A stretch of 64,000 nucleotides of DNA from Haloarcula halophila (lineage in GTDB: Archaea > Halobacteriota > Halobacteria > Halobacteriales > Haloarculaceae). Position numbers and translations under genes: made by a program. This document shows positions 42,905 to 52,109 of the stretch, piece after piece (position 1 is the first letter of the stretch; every line of letters begins with the position of its first letter). The notes under the pieces were generated by a model. That model saw nothing but the letters and a program-made list of their open reading frames with translations. It was not told the origin of the DNA and did not search any database. The stretch lies in contig NZ_CP119559.1 of assembly GCF_029278565.1 (NCBI RefSeq), positions 1,550,001-1,614,000 of the forward strand, written 5' to 3'.

Positions 42905-43558
42905 CTACCAGGCCGACCACGCGGTCGTCGACTCGTCGCGGACGTACAACCGGTTGATGTCCTTCGCGACGGCGCTGTCGCCCTCGTAGTCCAGTTTGTC
43001 GAAGTCGTAGCCGTGGGCGTCGTCGCGGATGTGGATGCCCTCGACGGTGAACTCCTCGTCGCCGAAGGTCTCGGTCTCGCCGACCTGGAACTGATAATCG
43101 CCGGGGACCTGGAGCTTGAAGCTCTCGGTCTCGTCGTGGCGGCCGTCTTTGGGATGCATGGTGACGTTGACGGCGACGTTCCCGACGGCTCGGGACCAGA
43201 TGGTCTCGACGGCGCTGGTCGGTGCCTCCTCCTCGCGGCCCTCGGCGGTCTCTAAGCTGGTGATCCGGGCGGTCACGACGGCTTCCTCGGTCTCTAAGAG
43301 GAACTCCTCCCCGACCGCGAGTTGTTCGTCTTCGGGGACGTCGACCTGGGCGGTGAACGATTCCCCGTCCTGGGAGACGACGACGTTCCGTGGGACAGTC
43401 GTCTCCTCCGGGAGCTGTTCCTTGTGGACGTGGTCACATTCGGTACACCGGACAGTGACCTGGCCGCCCTCTTTCAACACTTCGTGGACGGTCTCGACGT
43501 CGGGCGAACAGGCGGGACAGGGGAGGCCGACCCGTTCGCCGGGTGAAACTGTAGTCAT
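42905..43558 (-). CDS. HVO_0476-type zinc finger protein
   Basis: A 217-residue acidic protein. The N-terminus has two CxxC pairs, CPACSPD and CTECDHVHKE, separated by EVLKEGGQVTVR, forming a zinc ribbon. The rest is a beta-rich domain (VVVSQDGESFTAQVDVPED and SRAVGNVAVNVTMHPKDGRHDE). This corresponds to the haloarchaeal HVO_0476 family of unknown role. It is followed on the same strand by the pcm pair. Confidence 0.78.
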   Translation of the reverse strand: MTTVSPGERVGLPCPACSPDVETVHEVLKEGGQVTVRCTECDHVHKEQLPEETTVPRNVVVSQDGESFTAQVDVPEDEQLAVGEEFLLETEEAVVTARITSLETAEGREEEAPTSAVETIWSRAVGNVAVNVTMHPKDGRHDETESFKLQVPGDYQFQVGETETFGDEEFTVEGIHIRDDAHGYDFDKLDYEGDSAVAKDINRLYVRDESTTAWSAW

Positions 43559-43708
43559 ACGTCGGCGTTGACGGGCCGGGCGTAAATGGTCGTCGCCACG
43601 CCCAGGTCGTGCAGGCCGCTGGCACGGTCAGACCTGACAGACGTGGGCTGTCCCGTCACTCCTGACCCGACAAAACTATCTTGGAGTCAGCGGTTCAACA
43701 GGTAGTCG

Positions 43709-44125
43709 ATGCCTCGATATCGGCCCGCTGACGCGTTGAACGTCGGTATCGTTCTCCTGACGGCGCTACTGGGGGTTGCCCTCTGGCCACGGCTCCCCGC
43801 CGAGATGGCGATCCACTTTTCGGCTTCCGGAGTGCCGGACAACTACGTCCCGAAAGCCGTCGGCGTCGCGTTGCTGCCGGCGATCATGCTCGCGGTGTTC
43901 CTGTTCGTGAAGACGGCATTCAGCTACGACCCACCGAGCGACTCCCGCGTTCCAACGGTCGTGACGGTCGCGACGACGGGTTTTCTCGGCGCGCTCCACG
44001 CGCTCGTCCTCGCCTGGAACGTCGGCTATCCGGTGCCGATGGACTCCGTCCTGGTCGGGGCGCTCGTGTGGGCGGTGGCACTGTGTGGCTACGTCTACCG
44101 CCGGGAAGGGGTCTCGCTCACGTGA
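43709..44125 (+). CDS. DUF1648 membrane protein
   Basis: A 138-residue protein with four membrane helices. LPAEMAIHFSASGVPDNYVPKAVGVALLPAIML is the DUF1648 signature (PxxxxxHFxxxGxPD). Such proteins relate to the SdpI immunity/permease group. A 15-residue basic/polar tail follows the last helix. It has no operon partner: the aminopeptidase lies downstream in the opposite direction. Confidence 0.82.
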   Translation: MPRYRPADALNVGIVLLTALLGVALWPRLPAEMAIHFSASGVPDNYVPKAVGVALLPAIMLAVFLFVKTAFSYDPPSDSRVPTVVTVATTGFLGALHALVLAWNVGYPVPMDSVLVGALVWAVALCGYVYRREGVSLT

Positions 44126-44129
44126 CCGG

Positions 44130-45083
44130 TCACTCGGCCGATGGCAACTCGATCCGGTCGCCGTCGGCGTACACCGTCGGTTCGGTCAGGATACCGTCCA
44201 GGTGGATCGGCACGTGGGTGTCCCCACCGATCGCGTGGTCGTCGCCGACGGCGATGTGGACTGTCCCGCCGGCTTTCTCGTCGAGGAGGACCGATCCAAC
44301 CAGTTCCGTCACGGCGACGTTCGTCCCGATGCCCAGTTCCGCCAAGTTGTAGGCGTCCCGCCCGACCTCCTCGGCGGCCGCGTCGAGTTCCCGCCGAACG
44401 TCGGGGTCGTCGATCTCGGTGACGAACCCGTCCTCGACTTCGAAGGTCAGGTGCTTTCCGTCGAGTTTCCCGTGTGGGCGCATCGTCCCGTCGACGACGA
44501 ACCGGCCGTCGGCTGTCTCGGGGGCGACGAACACCTCGCCGGCCGGCAGGTTCGACATCTCGCCCGGTTCGTGGACGATTCCGGTATCGAGTCGCCACTC
44601 CCGACTGCCGAGGCCGAAGGTGATGTCGGTCCCCTGTGGGGAGGTGACCCGGATCTCGCCGGCGTCCCGAACCTGTTCGAGGACCGCTTCACAGTGCTCG
44701 CGGATGCTGTCGTAGTCGGCGTCCAGCCCCATCAGGAACACGTCCTCTGTGATACCGGGCAGCGTCGCGACCCGAGCGCCGGCGGCGTTGGCCTCGCTAC
44801 GGGCGTCGGTGTGGCTCAGGCTCTTGGTCGTCGGCGCCAACACCACGTCCGCGGTCCGCATCGCGCCGGCGACCGGCGCCGGTGGTTCCTCTCCGTGTTG
44901 GTCCCCCGGCGGGTATCGAACGAAGACGGTGTCCTCGGTGATCTCGGCGGCGACCCGGGCGAGGGCCTCGCCGATCGCCTTGCGCTTGTCGTCGGTGACG
45001 ACCGCACAGGATTCGTCGGGTTGGAGGTTCAGACACTGCTTGATGGCTGTCTCTGCTGGCCGTCTGAGCGACGAGTTGTCCAT
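44130..45083 (-). CDS. M29-like aminopeptidase
   Basis: A 317-residue protein. PAETAIKQCLNLQPDESCAVVTDDKR and ADVVLAPTTKSLSHTDAR resemble the N-terminal lobe of M29 thermophilic aminopeptidases, and GEVFVAPETADGRFVVDG, LAELGIGTNVAV and VHIAVGDDHAIGGDTHVPIHLDGI supply the Glu/His/Asp metal ligands of the C-terminal lobe. It is shorter than bacterial AmpS (about 410), as are other archaeal members. It would cleave N-terminal residues from peptides. Confidence 0.8.
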   Translation of the reverse strand: MDNSSLRRPAETAIKQCLNLQPDESCAVVTDDKRKAIGEALARVAAEITEDTVFVRYPPGDQHGEEPPAPVAGAMRTADVVLAPTTKSLSHTDARSEANAAGARVATLPGITEDVFLMGLDADYDSIREHCEAVLEQVRDAGEIRVTSPQGTDITFGLGSREWRLDTGIVHEPGEMSNLPAGEVFVAPETADGRFVVDGTMRPHGKLDGKHLTFEVEDGFVTEIDDPDVRRELDAAAEEVGRDAYNLAELGIGTNVAVTELVGSVLLDEKAGGTVHIAVGDDHAIGGDTHVPIHLDGILTEPTVYADGDRIELPSAE

Positions 45084-45193
45084 ACCGACGGGTCGGTCGG
45101 GAGCGGATTAACTCTTGGTACGGGAGAGCCAGCCGACCCGGCGCTGTCGGCACCCGTCGTGTGACGCGACCGCCCGAGAGTACAACGATCCGA

Positions 45194-45215
45194 GTTAATT
45201 TCTATAACTATTAAC
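45194..45215. promoter_or_regulatory. Inverted repeat upstream of gapB
   Basis: GTTAAT and ATTAAC form a perfect 6-base inverted repeat with 10 bases between. It lies just upstream of the TATA-like GAATATC at 45222-45228, centred 28 bases before the ATG. The position suits a regulator that controls the glycolysis/gluconeogenesis switch; no known site was recognised. Confidence 0.45.
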
Positions 45216-45221
45216 CGTAAA

Positions 45222-45228
45222 GAATATC
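45222..45228 (+). promoter_or_regulatory. TATA box of gapB
   Basis: GAATATC is centred about 28 bases before the ATG at 45253, the leaderless distance. It lies 7 bases after the right arm of the inverted repeat at 45194-45215, so a bound regulator could touch the basal factors. Confidence 0.5.
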
Positions 45229-45252
45229 GTCGTCTCCCGAGAACGCCTTGAC

Positions 45253-46317
45253 ATGCTCCATGTGGGCATCAACGGCTTTGGCACGATCGGCAAACGAGTC
45301 GCCGACGCGGTGCGTGCCCAGCCCGATATGACCGTCGCTGGCGTCTCGAAACGGACACCGAATTTCGAGGCGACGATCGCACACGACCGTGGTTACGACC
45401 TCTATGCGGCCGGTGAGGACGGCCGCGCTCCGTTCGACACCGCTGGACTCCACACCGAGGGGACGGTCCACGATCTCGTCGCGGCCAGCGACGTCGTAGT
45501 CGATACGACGCCGGGCGGGATCGGGGCGAAAAACGCCGACCTCTACGCCGACTACGACACGCCGGCGATCTTCCAGGGCGGCGAGGACCCCGACGTAGCC
45601 GAGATGAGCTTCAACGCCAGAGCGAACTACGAGTCCGCGTTGAACGCCGACACCGCCCGCGTGGTCTCGTGTAACACGACCGGCCTGTCACGCCTGTTCG
45701 CCCCGCTGCGGGAACGCTACGGCATCGAGAAGGCCCGGGTGACCCTGGTCCGGCGCGGCGGTGACCCCGGTCAGACCAGTCGCGGGCCGATCAACGACAC
45801 CCTCCCCGATCCAGTGGAGATCCCCTCCCACCACGGCCCCGACGTCCAGACGGTCTTTCCCGACATCGACGTCGACACAATGGGGATGAAAGTGCCGACG
45901 ACACAGATGCACACCCACAGTGTCAACGTCACGCTGGAGTCGACCCCGTCGGCCACGGCGGTCCGGGAACTGCTGACGGCGGAGTCCCGGCTGTTTCTCA
46001 TCCCGGAGACGCTGGGGATCGACGGGGCCGGGAAGCTCAAAGAGTACACCCGCGACGCCGGCCGTCCGCGGGGTGACGTCTGGGAGAACTGCATCTGGGC
46101 GGAGTCGGTCACCGTCGAGGACAACGACCTCTATCTGTTCCAGGCGATCCACCAGGAGGCCGACGTCGTCCCCGAGAACATCGACGCCGTCCGCGCGCTG
46201 TCCGGACGGACCCCCGACGCCGCCCGTAGCATCAGCCGGACCGACGAGGCACTGGGGATCGGACGCGGCCTGGTCCAACACGGTGGAAGCACCGCCCGGC
46301 GGACAGCCGACGACTGA
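45253..46317 (+). CDS. gapB: Type II glyceraldehyde-3-phosphate dehydrogenase
   Basis: A 354-residue archaeal (type II) GAPDH. The Rossmann start is [17 protein letters not shown], the active Cys lies in [11 protein letters not shown] (about residue 140), and [25 protein letters not shown] with [10 protein letters not shown] is characteristic. [18 protein letters not shown] follows. It is phosphorylating and uses NAD(P). Haloarchaea also have a bacterial-type GAPDH; the archaeal type is generally linked to gluconeogenesis. An AT-rich promoter with a dyad precedes it. Confidence 0.93.
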   Translation: MLHVGINGFGTIGKRVADAVRAQPDMTVAGVSKRTPNFEATIAHDRGYDLYAAGEDGRAPFDTAGLHTEGTVHDLVAASDVVVDTTPGGIGAKNADLYADYDTPAIFQGGEDPDVAEMSFNARANYESALNADTARVVSCNTTGLSRLFAPLRERYGIEKARVTLVRRGGDPGQTSRGPINDTLPDPVEIPSHHGPDVQTVFPDIDVDTMGMKVPTTQMHTHSVNVTLESTPSATAVRELLTAESRLFLIPETLGIDGAGKLKEYTRDAGRPRGDVWENCIWAESVTVEDNDLYLFQAIHQEADVVPENIDAVRALSGRTPDAARSISRTDEALGIGRGLVQHGGSTARRTADD

Positions 46318-46355
46318 TCGCCCTGGCTGTCGTGACGCCGGCCACCACGGGACCG

Positions 46356-46847
46356 TTACCCGAGTTCGTGGAACGTCAGGTCCCCGCTCTCGGTGTCCAG
46401 CGTCGCGACCGAGAACGCCTCGGGCGCCGGCGGGATGGCGATGCCACCGGGGTTGACCCGGACCGTCCCCTCGTACTCCTCGGTCCCACGCTCGTGTGAG
46501 TGCCCGTGGAAGACGTAGTCGTAGTTACCACACTCGACCAAGGCGTCGACGATGGCGCCGCTGGTCCCGTGATACACTGCGGTTTCCGCGCCGTCGAGCG
46601 TGATCTCGCCCATCTCACCCAGGTACGTCCCGAACTCCGCGACGGTCGACTGGACGGCCCACTCGCCGTCGTTGTTGCCCCGCGCGGCATAGAACGTCCA
46701 GTCGCCCTCGAAGGGTGTCACCGAGAACGGCGCGACGAAGTCGCCACAGTGGACGACCGCGTCGACGTCCGCCTCGCTGAAAGTCTCGACTGCGGCCTCG
46801 ACTAGCGCCAGGTTGTCGTGCGTATCGGAGACGATGCCCACGTGCAT
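46356..46847 (-). CDS. YfcE/MJ0936-type metallophosphoesterase
   Basis: A 163-residue calcineurin-like phosphoesterase. Metal ligands are in GIVSDTHDNLAL (DxH), VVHCGDFVAP (GD), ARGNNDGEW (GNND) and VFHGHSHERG (GHxH). The ending VNPGGIAIP is typical of the YfcE/MJ0936 group, which acts on phosphodiesters in vitro. It is single-domain and complete. A biological substrate is not known. Confidence 0.88.
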   Translation of the reverse strand: MHVGIVSDTHDNLALVEAAVETFSEADVDAVVHCGDFVAPFSVTPFEGDWTFYAARGNNDGEWAVQSTVAEFGTYLGEMGEITLDGAETAVYHGTSGAIVDALVECGNYDYVFHGHSHERGTEEYEGTVRVNPGGIAIPPAPEAFSVATLDTESGDLTFHELG

Positions 46848-46935
46848 ACCCACTCGTTCCGTCGCGGCTGTCAAGAACGTACCCCCGCGGCGCCGTCCCG
46901 CGAAGCTTTTGTCCCGCTGGCGACAATCCCATTCA

Positions 46936-47184
46936 ATGGCAGGGGGCATCCTCGACACGATCGGCCTGCTGACGGTCGTCGTGTTCGCCGTTCCCGTCGC
47001 GCTGTTCGGCGCAGAGCACCTGCTCCGGGGCGAGTTCGTCGCCGGCGTCGGCTTCCTGGGGATCGCTGCCGGGATGGTCGCCGTCGAGCGATATCTGGTC
47101 ACCCCGACCGACGTGCCGGCGATGGCCGCGGAGAAGACCGTCGGTGCCGTCGCCAAAACTGACGATCCCGACGAAGACGAGTAG
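46936..47184 (+). CDS. Small two-helix membrane protein
   Basis: An 82-residue protein: MAGGILDTIGLLTVVVFAVPVALFGAEHLLRGE, then a second helix GFLGIAAGMVAVERYLV and an acidic tail. It matches the small haloarchaeal membrane protein family I know as DUF7533; I cannot verify the number. It is divergent from the phosphoesterase gene and converges on the UvrD-like helicase. Confidence 0.66.
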   Translation: MAGGILDTIGLLTVVVFAVPVALFGAEHLLRGEFVAGVGFLGIAAGMVAVERYLVTPTDVPAMAAEKTVGAVAKTDDPDEDE

Positions 47185-47202
47185 GGCAGGTCGCGCGAGC
47201 CG

Positions 47203-49044
47203 TCAGTCGGCCGCGAGCGGTTCGCTGGCTTCCTCCAGCAGTTCCTCGATGGAGCGCTCACTTGGCTCGTTCTCCAGGAGGACGTCGATGGGCAGCGTCG
47301 GTGCGCCGTCGACGAGGTTCTCCAGCAGGACCAGCCGTTCGCGGGCCCGCGACATCCCGACGTAGAAGACACGGCGTTCGTTGTCGGTCAGCGTCGGCAC
47401 GGGGCTCGTGTGTTTGGTGAACTCGTCGACTCCGGGCACCTCGATGCCGTTCTGCTCGACGGTCGCGGCCATCTGCTCGACGACTTTCTCGGTGAGGTCG
47501 GTGGCGACGAAGACGTGGTCGGCCTCGCGACCTTTCGCGGAGTGGATCGTGCCCACACGGACCCGATCGGCGTCCATCCCGCGGTAGTCGCCGGTGAAGT
47601 AGGCGCTGACGGTCCGCTCCTGGAAGTTCGTCACCTTCCGCAGCATGTCGCCGGCGGAGGCGGCGTCGGGGACGAACGGGACGTGGTCCCGGACGACGTC
47701 CGGCGAGATCTCGATCTCGGCGATGTCCTCTTTGACGTGGTTCTCCTCGATTTCCTCCAGTTCGTCGAAGAAGTCGTCCCGCTCGCCGGTCCCGAAGGCC
47801 GAATCGGCCAGCATATCGGCCAGCCGGCGTGCCTCCAACACCGAGAGGTGTTCGTCGTTCTCGATAGCCTCGACCCCGCGGACGTACTGTGTCAGCCGGT
47901 CGGTCCACATCCGCTGGTCGGTCAGACAGGAGAAGGGGATCCCCTCGTCGATGAACTCGTCGATGAACTGGAACATCTGGTAGCGGGCCCGGAAGAGGAC
48001 CATCACCGTCTCGTCGGACTCGCCGACGGTGGCTTTGACGTTCCGAGCCAGATCGAACATCGAGGGGTTGGGGACCGCCTCGACCCGGCCGCCCTCCTTG
48101 CGCGGGTTGAGGTCTTTCTCCTGGCGTTTCTCGATGTGGCGGACCTCGCGGTTGACCACGTTGAGGATCTGGGAGGGGAGTCGGTAGGAGTTGGGGAGGA
48201 TCTCGTCCTCGGTGACGTCCTCTTCGAGCAGCAGGTCGGGGTCGGCCCCCTGCCAGGCGTAGACGACCTGGTCGTCGTCGCCGGCGATCAGCACGCGCTT
48301 CATGTGGGGTTTCCACTCCTGGTAGACGTCGTACTGCAGCGTCGTGATGTCCTGGAACTCGTCGATGATTAGGTAGTCGACGTTTGGCAGCAGCGAGCGC
48401 TGAGCGACCCGTTCGAGCATGTCCGCGAAGCCGATGACGTCGTTGTCACCCTTGTACGTCCGCCAGCCACGGATCGCCTCGGGCACGTCGACGCGGTCGT
48501 CGTCGGTCGGCCACGTCGGCGTGTACTTGTTGCCCGTCTGGGCGTTGTCGTCGATCTCGGGTGGGAGGCGGACCTCCTCGTCGTCCCACTTGAACGGCAC
48601 GTCGTACCAGTCAGCCACGTCGCGGCGGGTCCGCTGGAGCCACTGGCTCGTCGCGATGATCTTGTTACCGAGCGTCGTCGAGCGGGCCGACCGCCGACGG
48701 GACCCCTCGTACTCGTCCTCGTAGTCGATCCCGAACTGATCACAGAACTCCTCTTTGTCGTCCTCGCCGACGACGTCGCCACGCGAGAGGTTCAGCAGTT
48801 CGTAGGCTTTCGCGTGCATCGTACAGACGTTCCCACGGAGGGCTCGGGGCGTCACGTCCAGCCGTTCGGCCAGCCGTTCACGGACCTCGGCTGCCGCCGC
48901 ACGCGTGTAGGACACGACGAGTACGTCCCGGAAGTCGACGTCGTCGTCTTCCAGCAGTTCGTCGACACGGTCGAGGAGGGCCGTCGTCTTCCCGCTGCCG
49001 GGTCCACCGAACAAGCGGACGACCTCGGTGGTCGGTTCAGTCAT
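47203..49044 (-). CDS. UvrD/Rep-like superfamily 1 helicase
   Basis: A 613-residue helicase. Motif I is GGPGSGKTTAL, Ia VSYTRAAAAEV, II LIIDEFQD, III LIAGDDDQVVYAWQGA, IV RARYQMF, V VGTIHSAKGREADHVF and VI VFYVGMSRARERL. All catalytic motifs are present. It unwinds DNA in 3'-5' direction in related enzymes; archaeal members are called Hel308-unrelated UvrD-like proteins. The region 85-200 is an acidic insertion rich in Arg and Asp. No nuclease domain is fused. Confidence 0.9.
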   Translation of the reverse strand: MTEPTTEVVRLFGGPGSGKTTALLDRVDELLEDDDVDFRDVLVVSYTRAAAAEVRERLAERLDVTPRALRGNVCTMHAKAYELLNLSRGDVVGEDDKEEFCDQFGIDYEDEYEGSRRRSARSTTLGNKIIATSQWLQRTRRDVADWYDVPFKWDDEEVRLPPEIDDNAQTGNKYTPTWPTDDDRVDVPEAIRGWRTYKGDNDVIGFADMLERVAQRSLLPNVDYLIIDEFQDITTLQYDVYQEWKPHMKRVLIAGDDDQVVYAWQGADPDLLLEEDVTEDEILPNSYRLPSQILNVVNREVRHIEKRQEKDLNPRKEGGRVEAVPNPSMFDLARNVKATVGESDETVMVLFRARYQMFQFIDEFIDEGIPFSCLTDQRMWTDRLTQYVRGVEAIENDEHLSVLEARRLADMLADSAFGTGERDDFFDELEEIEENHVKEDIAEIEISPDVVRDHVPFVPDAASAGDMLRKVTNFQERTVSAYFTGDYRGMDADRVRVGTIHSAKGREADHVFVATDLTEKVVEQMAATVEQNGIEVPGVDEFTKHTSPVPTLTDNERRVFYVGMSRARERLVLLENLVDGAPTLPIDVLLENEPSERSIEELLEEASEPLAAD

Positions 49045-49098
49045 TGAAACGATAATAGAGGCGCGGACGGATAAACGGCGCGCTTTCGCGACCCGCCG

Positions 49099-49398
49099 TC
49101 AGCGGTACAGTGAGACGTACAACATCGCGAACCCGATGATGAACGGGACGGTCTCGGCCATCTGGAAGAACACCCGCACCAGCGCGTCGACGTTGGCCGC
49201 CCCCAGTTGGGTGATGACACTGGAGACTGCGACCCCCATACTGATGAACGCGAACCCGACGAAGGCGTACTGAAGGCGTTCCGAGGGCCGTTTTCGATAC
49301 GCCTGGAAGCTGATGAGCGTGATCCCCAGTGTCAGCCCGAACACCACCATCCGCATCAAAACGAGCACACCGCGCGCGATTGCGACACCGTCGGCCAT
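49099..49398 (-). CDS. Small membrane protein, DUF7521-like
   Basis: A 99-residue protein with three helices (about 10-30, 45-63, 76-97): VFGLTLGITLISFQAYRKRPSERLQYAFVGFAFISMGV. The central RPSERL loop after the first helix recalls DUF7521 proteins. It is encoded after a winged-helix regulator on the same strand, 51 bases away, a pairing that I have seen described for haloarchaeal regulator/membrane-protein couples. Function unknown. Confidence 0.65.
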   Translation of the reverse strand: MADGVAIARGVLVLMRMVVFGLTLGITLISFQAYRKRPSERLQYAFVGFAFISMGVAVSSVITQLGAANVDALVRVFFQMAETVPFIIGFAMLYVSLYR

Positions 49399-49449
49399 CT
49401 TGTCACCTCTGTTTGCCCACCGGGGTCGTAAACATTCGCGTCGGCACGG

Positions 49450-49857
49450 TCACTCGGGGTTGAGTTCGTCCCAGAGCTGGCCGAACCGGTCGGGGAGGTT
49501 CTCCTCGCGATAGATGCGGACCTTGTACTCCTCGTCTTCCAAGGAGATGACTGTCGACTCGAAGTTCGACTGGTACACCTTGTAGTGGTTCCCGTCCTCG
49601 GCGACGAGCGTCTGGTCTTTGATGAGGTTGTACTCGTCGAGCATCTCGATGCGGCGATACACCGTCGGCAACGAGAGGTCACACTCCTCGGCGAGTTCCT
49701 TGGCCGACTGTGGCTCCCGACTGATGGCGGCCAGCACGCGCCGTGCGTGCTGATCGCCGATCGTATCGAGAATCTCTTCGATACTCTTGTCGTCCGGCAC
49801 TACCGTCCAATTCTCCCGGGGCAGTAAAAGCGTTTCCGAGCGCCGGGGTCCTTTCAC
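49450..49857 (-). CDS. Winged-helix transcription regulator
   Basis: A 135-residue protein. The core SIEEILDTIGDQHARRVLAAISREPQSAKELAEECDLSLPTVYRRIEMLDEYNLI is an ArsR-like winged helix with recognition helix LSLPTVYRRIEML. The rest is a beta extension. It starts at GTG 49857 (MKGPRRSE). GTG 49803 is another possible start. TATA at 49879-49884 is 24 bases upstream. It probably represses or activates the membrane gene after it. Confidence 0.85.
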   Translation of the reverse strand: MKGPRRSETLLLPRENWTVVPDDKSIEEILDTIGDQHARRVLAAISREPQSAKELAEECDLSLPTVYRRIEMLDEYNLIKDQTLVAEDGNHYKVYQSNFESTVISLEDEEYKVRIYREENLPDRFGQLWDELNPE

Positions 49858-49878
49858 GCTCAGAAAACACTGCCGCCG

Positions 49879-49884
49879 ATATAT
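49879..49884. promoter_or_regulatory. Palindromic TATA box between divergent regulators
   Basis: ATATAT is its own reverse complement. It lies about 24 bases before the GTG of the minus-strand regulator and about 51 before the ATG of the plus-strand PadR-like gene. One box may therefore be used in both directions, or two overlapping boxes may compete. Confidence 0.5.
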
Positions 49885-49932
49885 GCGACTGGCAGTAGAA
49901 CCCGTAGCTGCGGATCGCGTTCAGGTGAGACG

Positions 49933-50418
49933 ATGTCCGGAGACAACCTCCGTCGCATGACGACGGACACGACCGTGGGCGAGACACCCGACGAGCAACT
50001 GACCCCTCTCGGCGGGACGGATCGTCCGGAAGTCGAGAGTGGCACCATTCCGGAGCCGCTGTTGTCTTCGGTCATCGAGGACGTTGCTGACGGTGATCTC
50101 ACCGTCGACGACGGCCTCGTGACCCAGAGCCTGGACGAGATCCTGCTCGCGATGATCGCGCTGGCCGACGACGAGACACACGGTACCGGACTCATGGAGG
50201 AACTCTCGCGGCTCTTCGATGCGGATCTGAGTCCGGGGACGGTGTACCCGCGTCTACACGACCTCGAGGCCGAAGGCCAACTCCGGATGCACGAACTCGT
50301 GCAGACTAAGCAGTACTCGATCGACGACGCGGCAGCAGCCGAATCGAAGATCGAGGACGCGATGTATCAACATCTCGCGATCGGACTGTTCCTCCACGCG
50401 TCACTCGACGGCGTCTAA
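49933..50418 (+). CDS. PadR-family transcription regulator
   Basis: A 161-residue protein with a PadR-type winged helix: LDEILLAMIALADDETHGTGLMEELSRLFDADLSPGTVYPRLHDLEAEG. The N-terminal 60 residues are acidic and probably loose. GGTGAG lies 6 bases before the ATG 49933 and may act as a ribosome site; ATG 49957 would be an alternative start. It faces away from the winged-helix regulator, so the two may control one another. Confidence 0.82.
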   Translation: MSGDNLRRMTTDTTVGETPDEQLTPLGGTDRPEVESGTIPEPLLSSVIEDVADGDLTVDDGLVTQSLDEILLAMIALADDETHGTGLMEELSRLFDADLSPGTVYPRLHDLEAEGQLRMHELVQTKQYSIDDAAAAESKIEDAMYQHLAIGLFLHASLDGV

Positions 50419-50543
50419 TCGCTCTCTCCCCGAGGTCGCCCCGGCGACTCCTGACCCCAGTCCCGGGGTCGACCCGTGTTTTAGCTGCTGAGAGCTACCG
50501 CTGGCACAGTTGATCGCCGAAAAGTCAGTTGACCGGGACCCCG

Positions 50544-50723
50544 TCAGTTTACAGGTGTCCACCCGCACACCGAGCACTCTGTCGCCGCGTCGTCGTGGAG
50601 ACCGCCACAGTCGGGACACTGCTTTTTGTTGTAGTTCTCCTCCCAGGCGGCCGTCTCAACGTCGTGGCCCCGTTGGGAGAGGAACTGGTCGAACATATCG
50701 TCGCTGCTCGGTGCGGACGCCAT
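50544..50723 (-). CDS. HVO_0416-type small zinc ribbon protein
   Basis: A 59-residue protein: MFDQFLSQRGHDVETAAWEEN, then KKQCPDCGGLHDDAATECSVCGWTP. Two CxxCG pairs (CPDCG and CSVCG) make a zinc ribbon. It resembles the haloarchaeal HVO_0416-type zinc-finger micro-proteins, which may act as protein or RNA adaptors. It lies between the PadR gene and the beta-propeller gene, and ends near a small inverted repeat (GACCCC/GGGGTC near 50455). Confidence 0.75.
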   Translation of the reverse strand: MASAPSSDDMFDQFLSQRGHDVETAAWEENYNKKQCPDCGGLHDDAATECSVCGWTPVN

Positions 50724-50853
50724 ACGTGATATGCTATACCACACCACCATATAGGTCTACCGATACCCGGAAAGATTTGCCCGTGACGTCGGATTTCCCC
50801 TTCAATTTTAGATTTCAGTAGTTATATTATGGAGAAGATCGGTGAATTAGTCG

Positions 50854-52101
50854 ATGCGTGAGACGGTTCGACGCCGGACGTTCCTGACTGCCGTCGCGAC
50901 GACGGCGGTCGGGCTCGCCGGCTGTGGGGGGGACAGCGACGACGATCGACCAACGGCGACCGACGCTGTGACGGACACACCAGTTGCGACGGCGACCGAC
51001 ACCGCAACAGCGACCGAAACTGCGACGCCGACACAGACGCCACAGTTACTTCCCGAGGCCGACTGGCCCTCGTATCACTACTCGGCCGGGAACCTCGGCG
51101 TCCACCCGGAGGCGACCGGACTTTCCGGACCACCGGCGACGAGTTGGACGTACGATCTCGGCACGCCGACCGAGGGATCACTGACGCTCGTCGACGGCAC
51201 GCTGTTCGTCGGCGCCGGGAGCCTCCAGAGCAGTTCCGACGCGGGTGCGATCCACGCGATCGACGCGGTCTCGGGCGACCAGCAATGGAGAGCAGCGACG
51301 GACGGTCCAGTCCACGCGACGCCCGTTCACAAGGAAGGGTTCGTCTTCGCCGGTACCGACACCGGAACCATGTACGCTCTCAACGGGGCCAGCGGCGAGG
51401 AGTTCTGGACCTACAGCCCCTCGTCAGGGGCCGGGTTCGGGACGGCCCACGTCGCCGACGGGACCGTCATCGTCGGGACAGGCGGTGGCCGCGTCCTAGA
51501 ACTACAGCAGAACTCCGGGGGTCGGACCGGACAGACCGACGTGACTGCCGAAGTGCGGACCGCGATCGCCCGCGTGCGAGGTGTCACGTACGTCGGGACC
51601 AACAGCGGGAGCGTCTTCGCCCTCGCCGACTCTGCGGCCGACTCCTGGGAGTACGACGAGGGGCGTGGCATCCGCGGTGTCGCCACGGACGGCCGCGCGG
51701 TCTACGCGACCAGCCGCGATGGCAAACTGTTGGCACTCAACACCAACGGACGGCTGATCTGGGAGTTCGGAACCGCCAGTCCGGTCCGGCACAACCCGGT
51801 CATCGACGGCGAGTGGGCGTTTTTCGGGACCGACAGCGGCGAGATATACGGGCTCGAAGACGGACTCGAACGCTGGAAGACGGAACTCGACACCGCGCTC
51901 TCGAACGCCCCAGTCCTCGTCGCGGGGACACTCTACGTCGTCGCCAACGACGGCACAGTGTACGCGCTGGACCGCGCGACGGGGTCGGTCAACTGGTCAC
52001 ACGCGCTCGATGTCCCAGTCGAGCGGAGTACGCCGATCGTCAGCGGGGGGCGCCTGTGGGTCCCGACACTCGCTGGGACCGTCCACGCGATCGGCGGCTG
52101 A
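50854..52101 (+). CDS. PQQ-type beta-propeller lipoprotein
   Basis: A 415-residue protein with Tat signal RRRTFLTAVATTAVG and lipobox LAGC. A Thr/Ala/Asp-rich linker (residues 27-65) leads to repeated PQQ-like blades: GAIHAIDAVSGDQQWRAATDGPVHATP, GTMYALNGASGEEFWTY, GKLLALNTNGRLIWEF, GTVYALDRATGSVNWSHALD. Each blade ends with Trp-containing strands, giving a 7-8-bladed propeller. Known relatives include BamB-like scaffold and PQQ enzymes; no PQQ-binding Cys-Cys is visible. It is probably a surface scaffold. Confidence 0.85.
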   Translation: MRETVRRRTFLTAVATTAVGLAGCGGDSDDDRPTATDAVTDTPVATATDTATATETATPTQTPQLLPEADWPSYHYSAGNLGVHPEATGLSGPPATSWTYDLGTPTEGSLTLVDGTLFVGAGSLQSSSDAGAIHAIDAVSGDQQWRAATDGPVHATPVHKEGFVFAGTDTGTMYALNGASGEEFWTYSPSSGAGFGTAHVADGTVIVGTGGGRVLELQQNSGGRTGQTDVTAEVRTAIARVRGVTYVGTNSGSVFALADSAADSWEYDEGRGIRGVATDGRAVYATSRDGKLLALNTNGRLIWEFGTASPVRHNPVIDGEWAFFGTDSGEIYGLEDGLERWKTELDTALSNAPVLVAGTLYVVANDGTVYALDRATGSVNWSHALDVPVERSTPIVSGGRLWVPTLAGTVHAIGG

Positions 52102-52109
52102 CACCCGAC

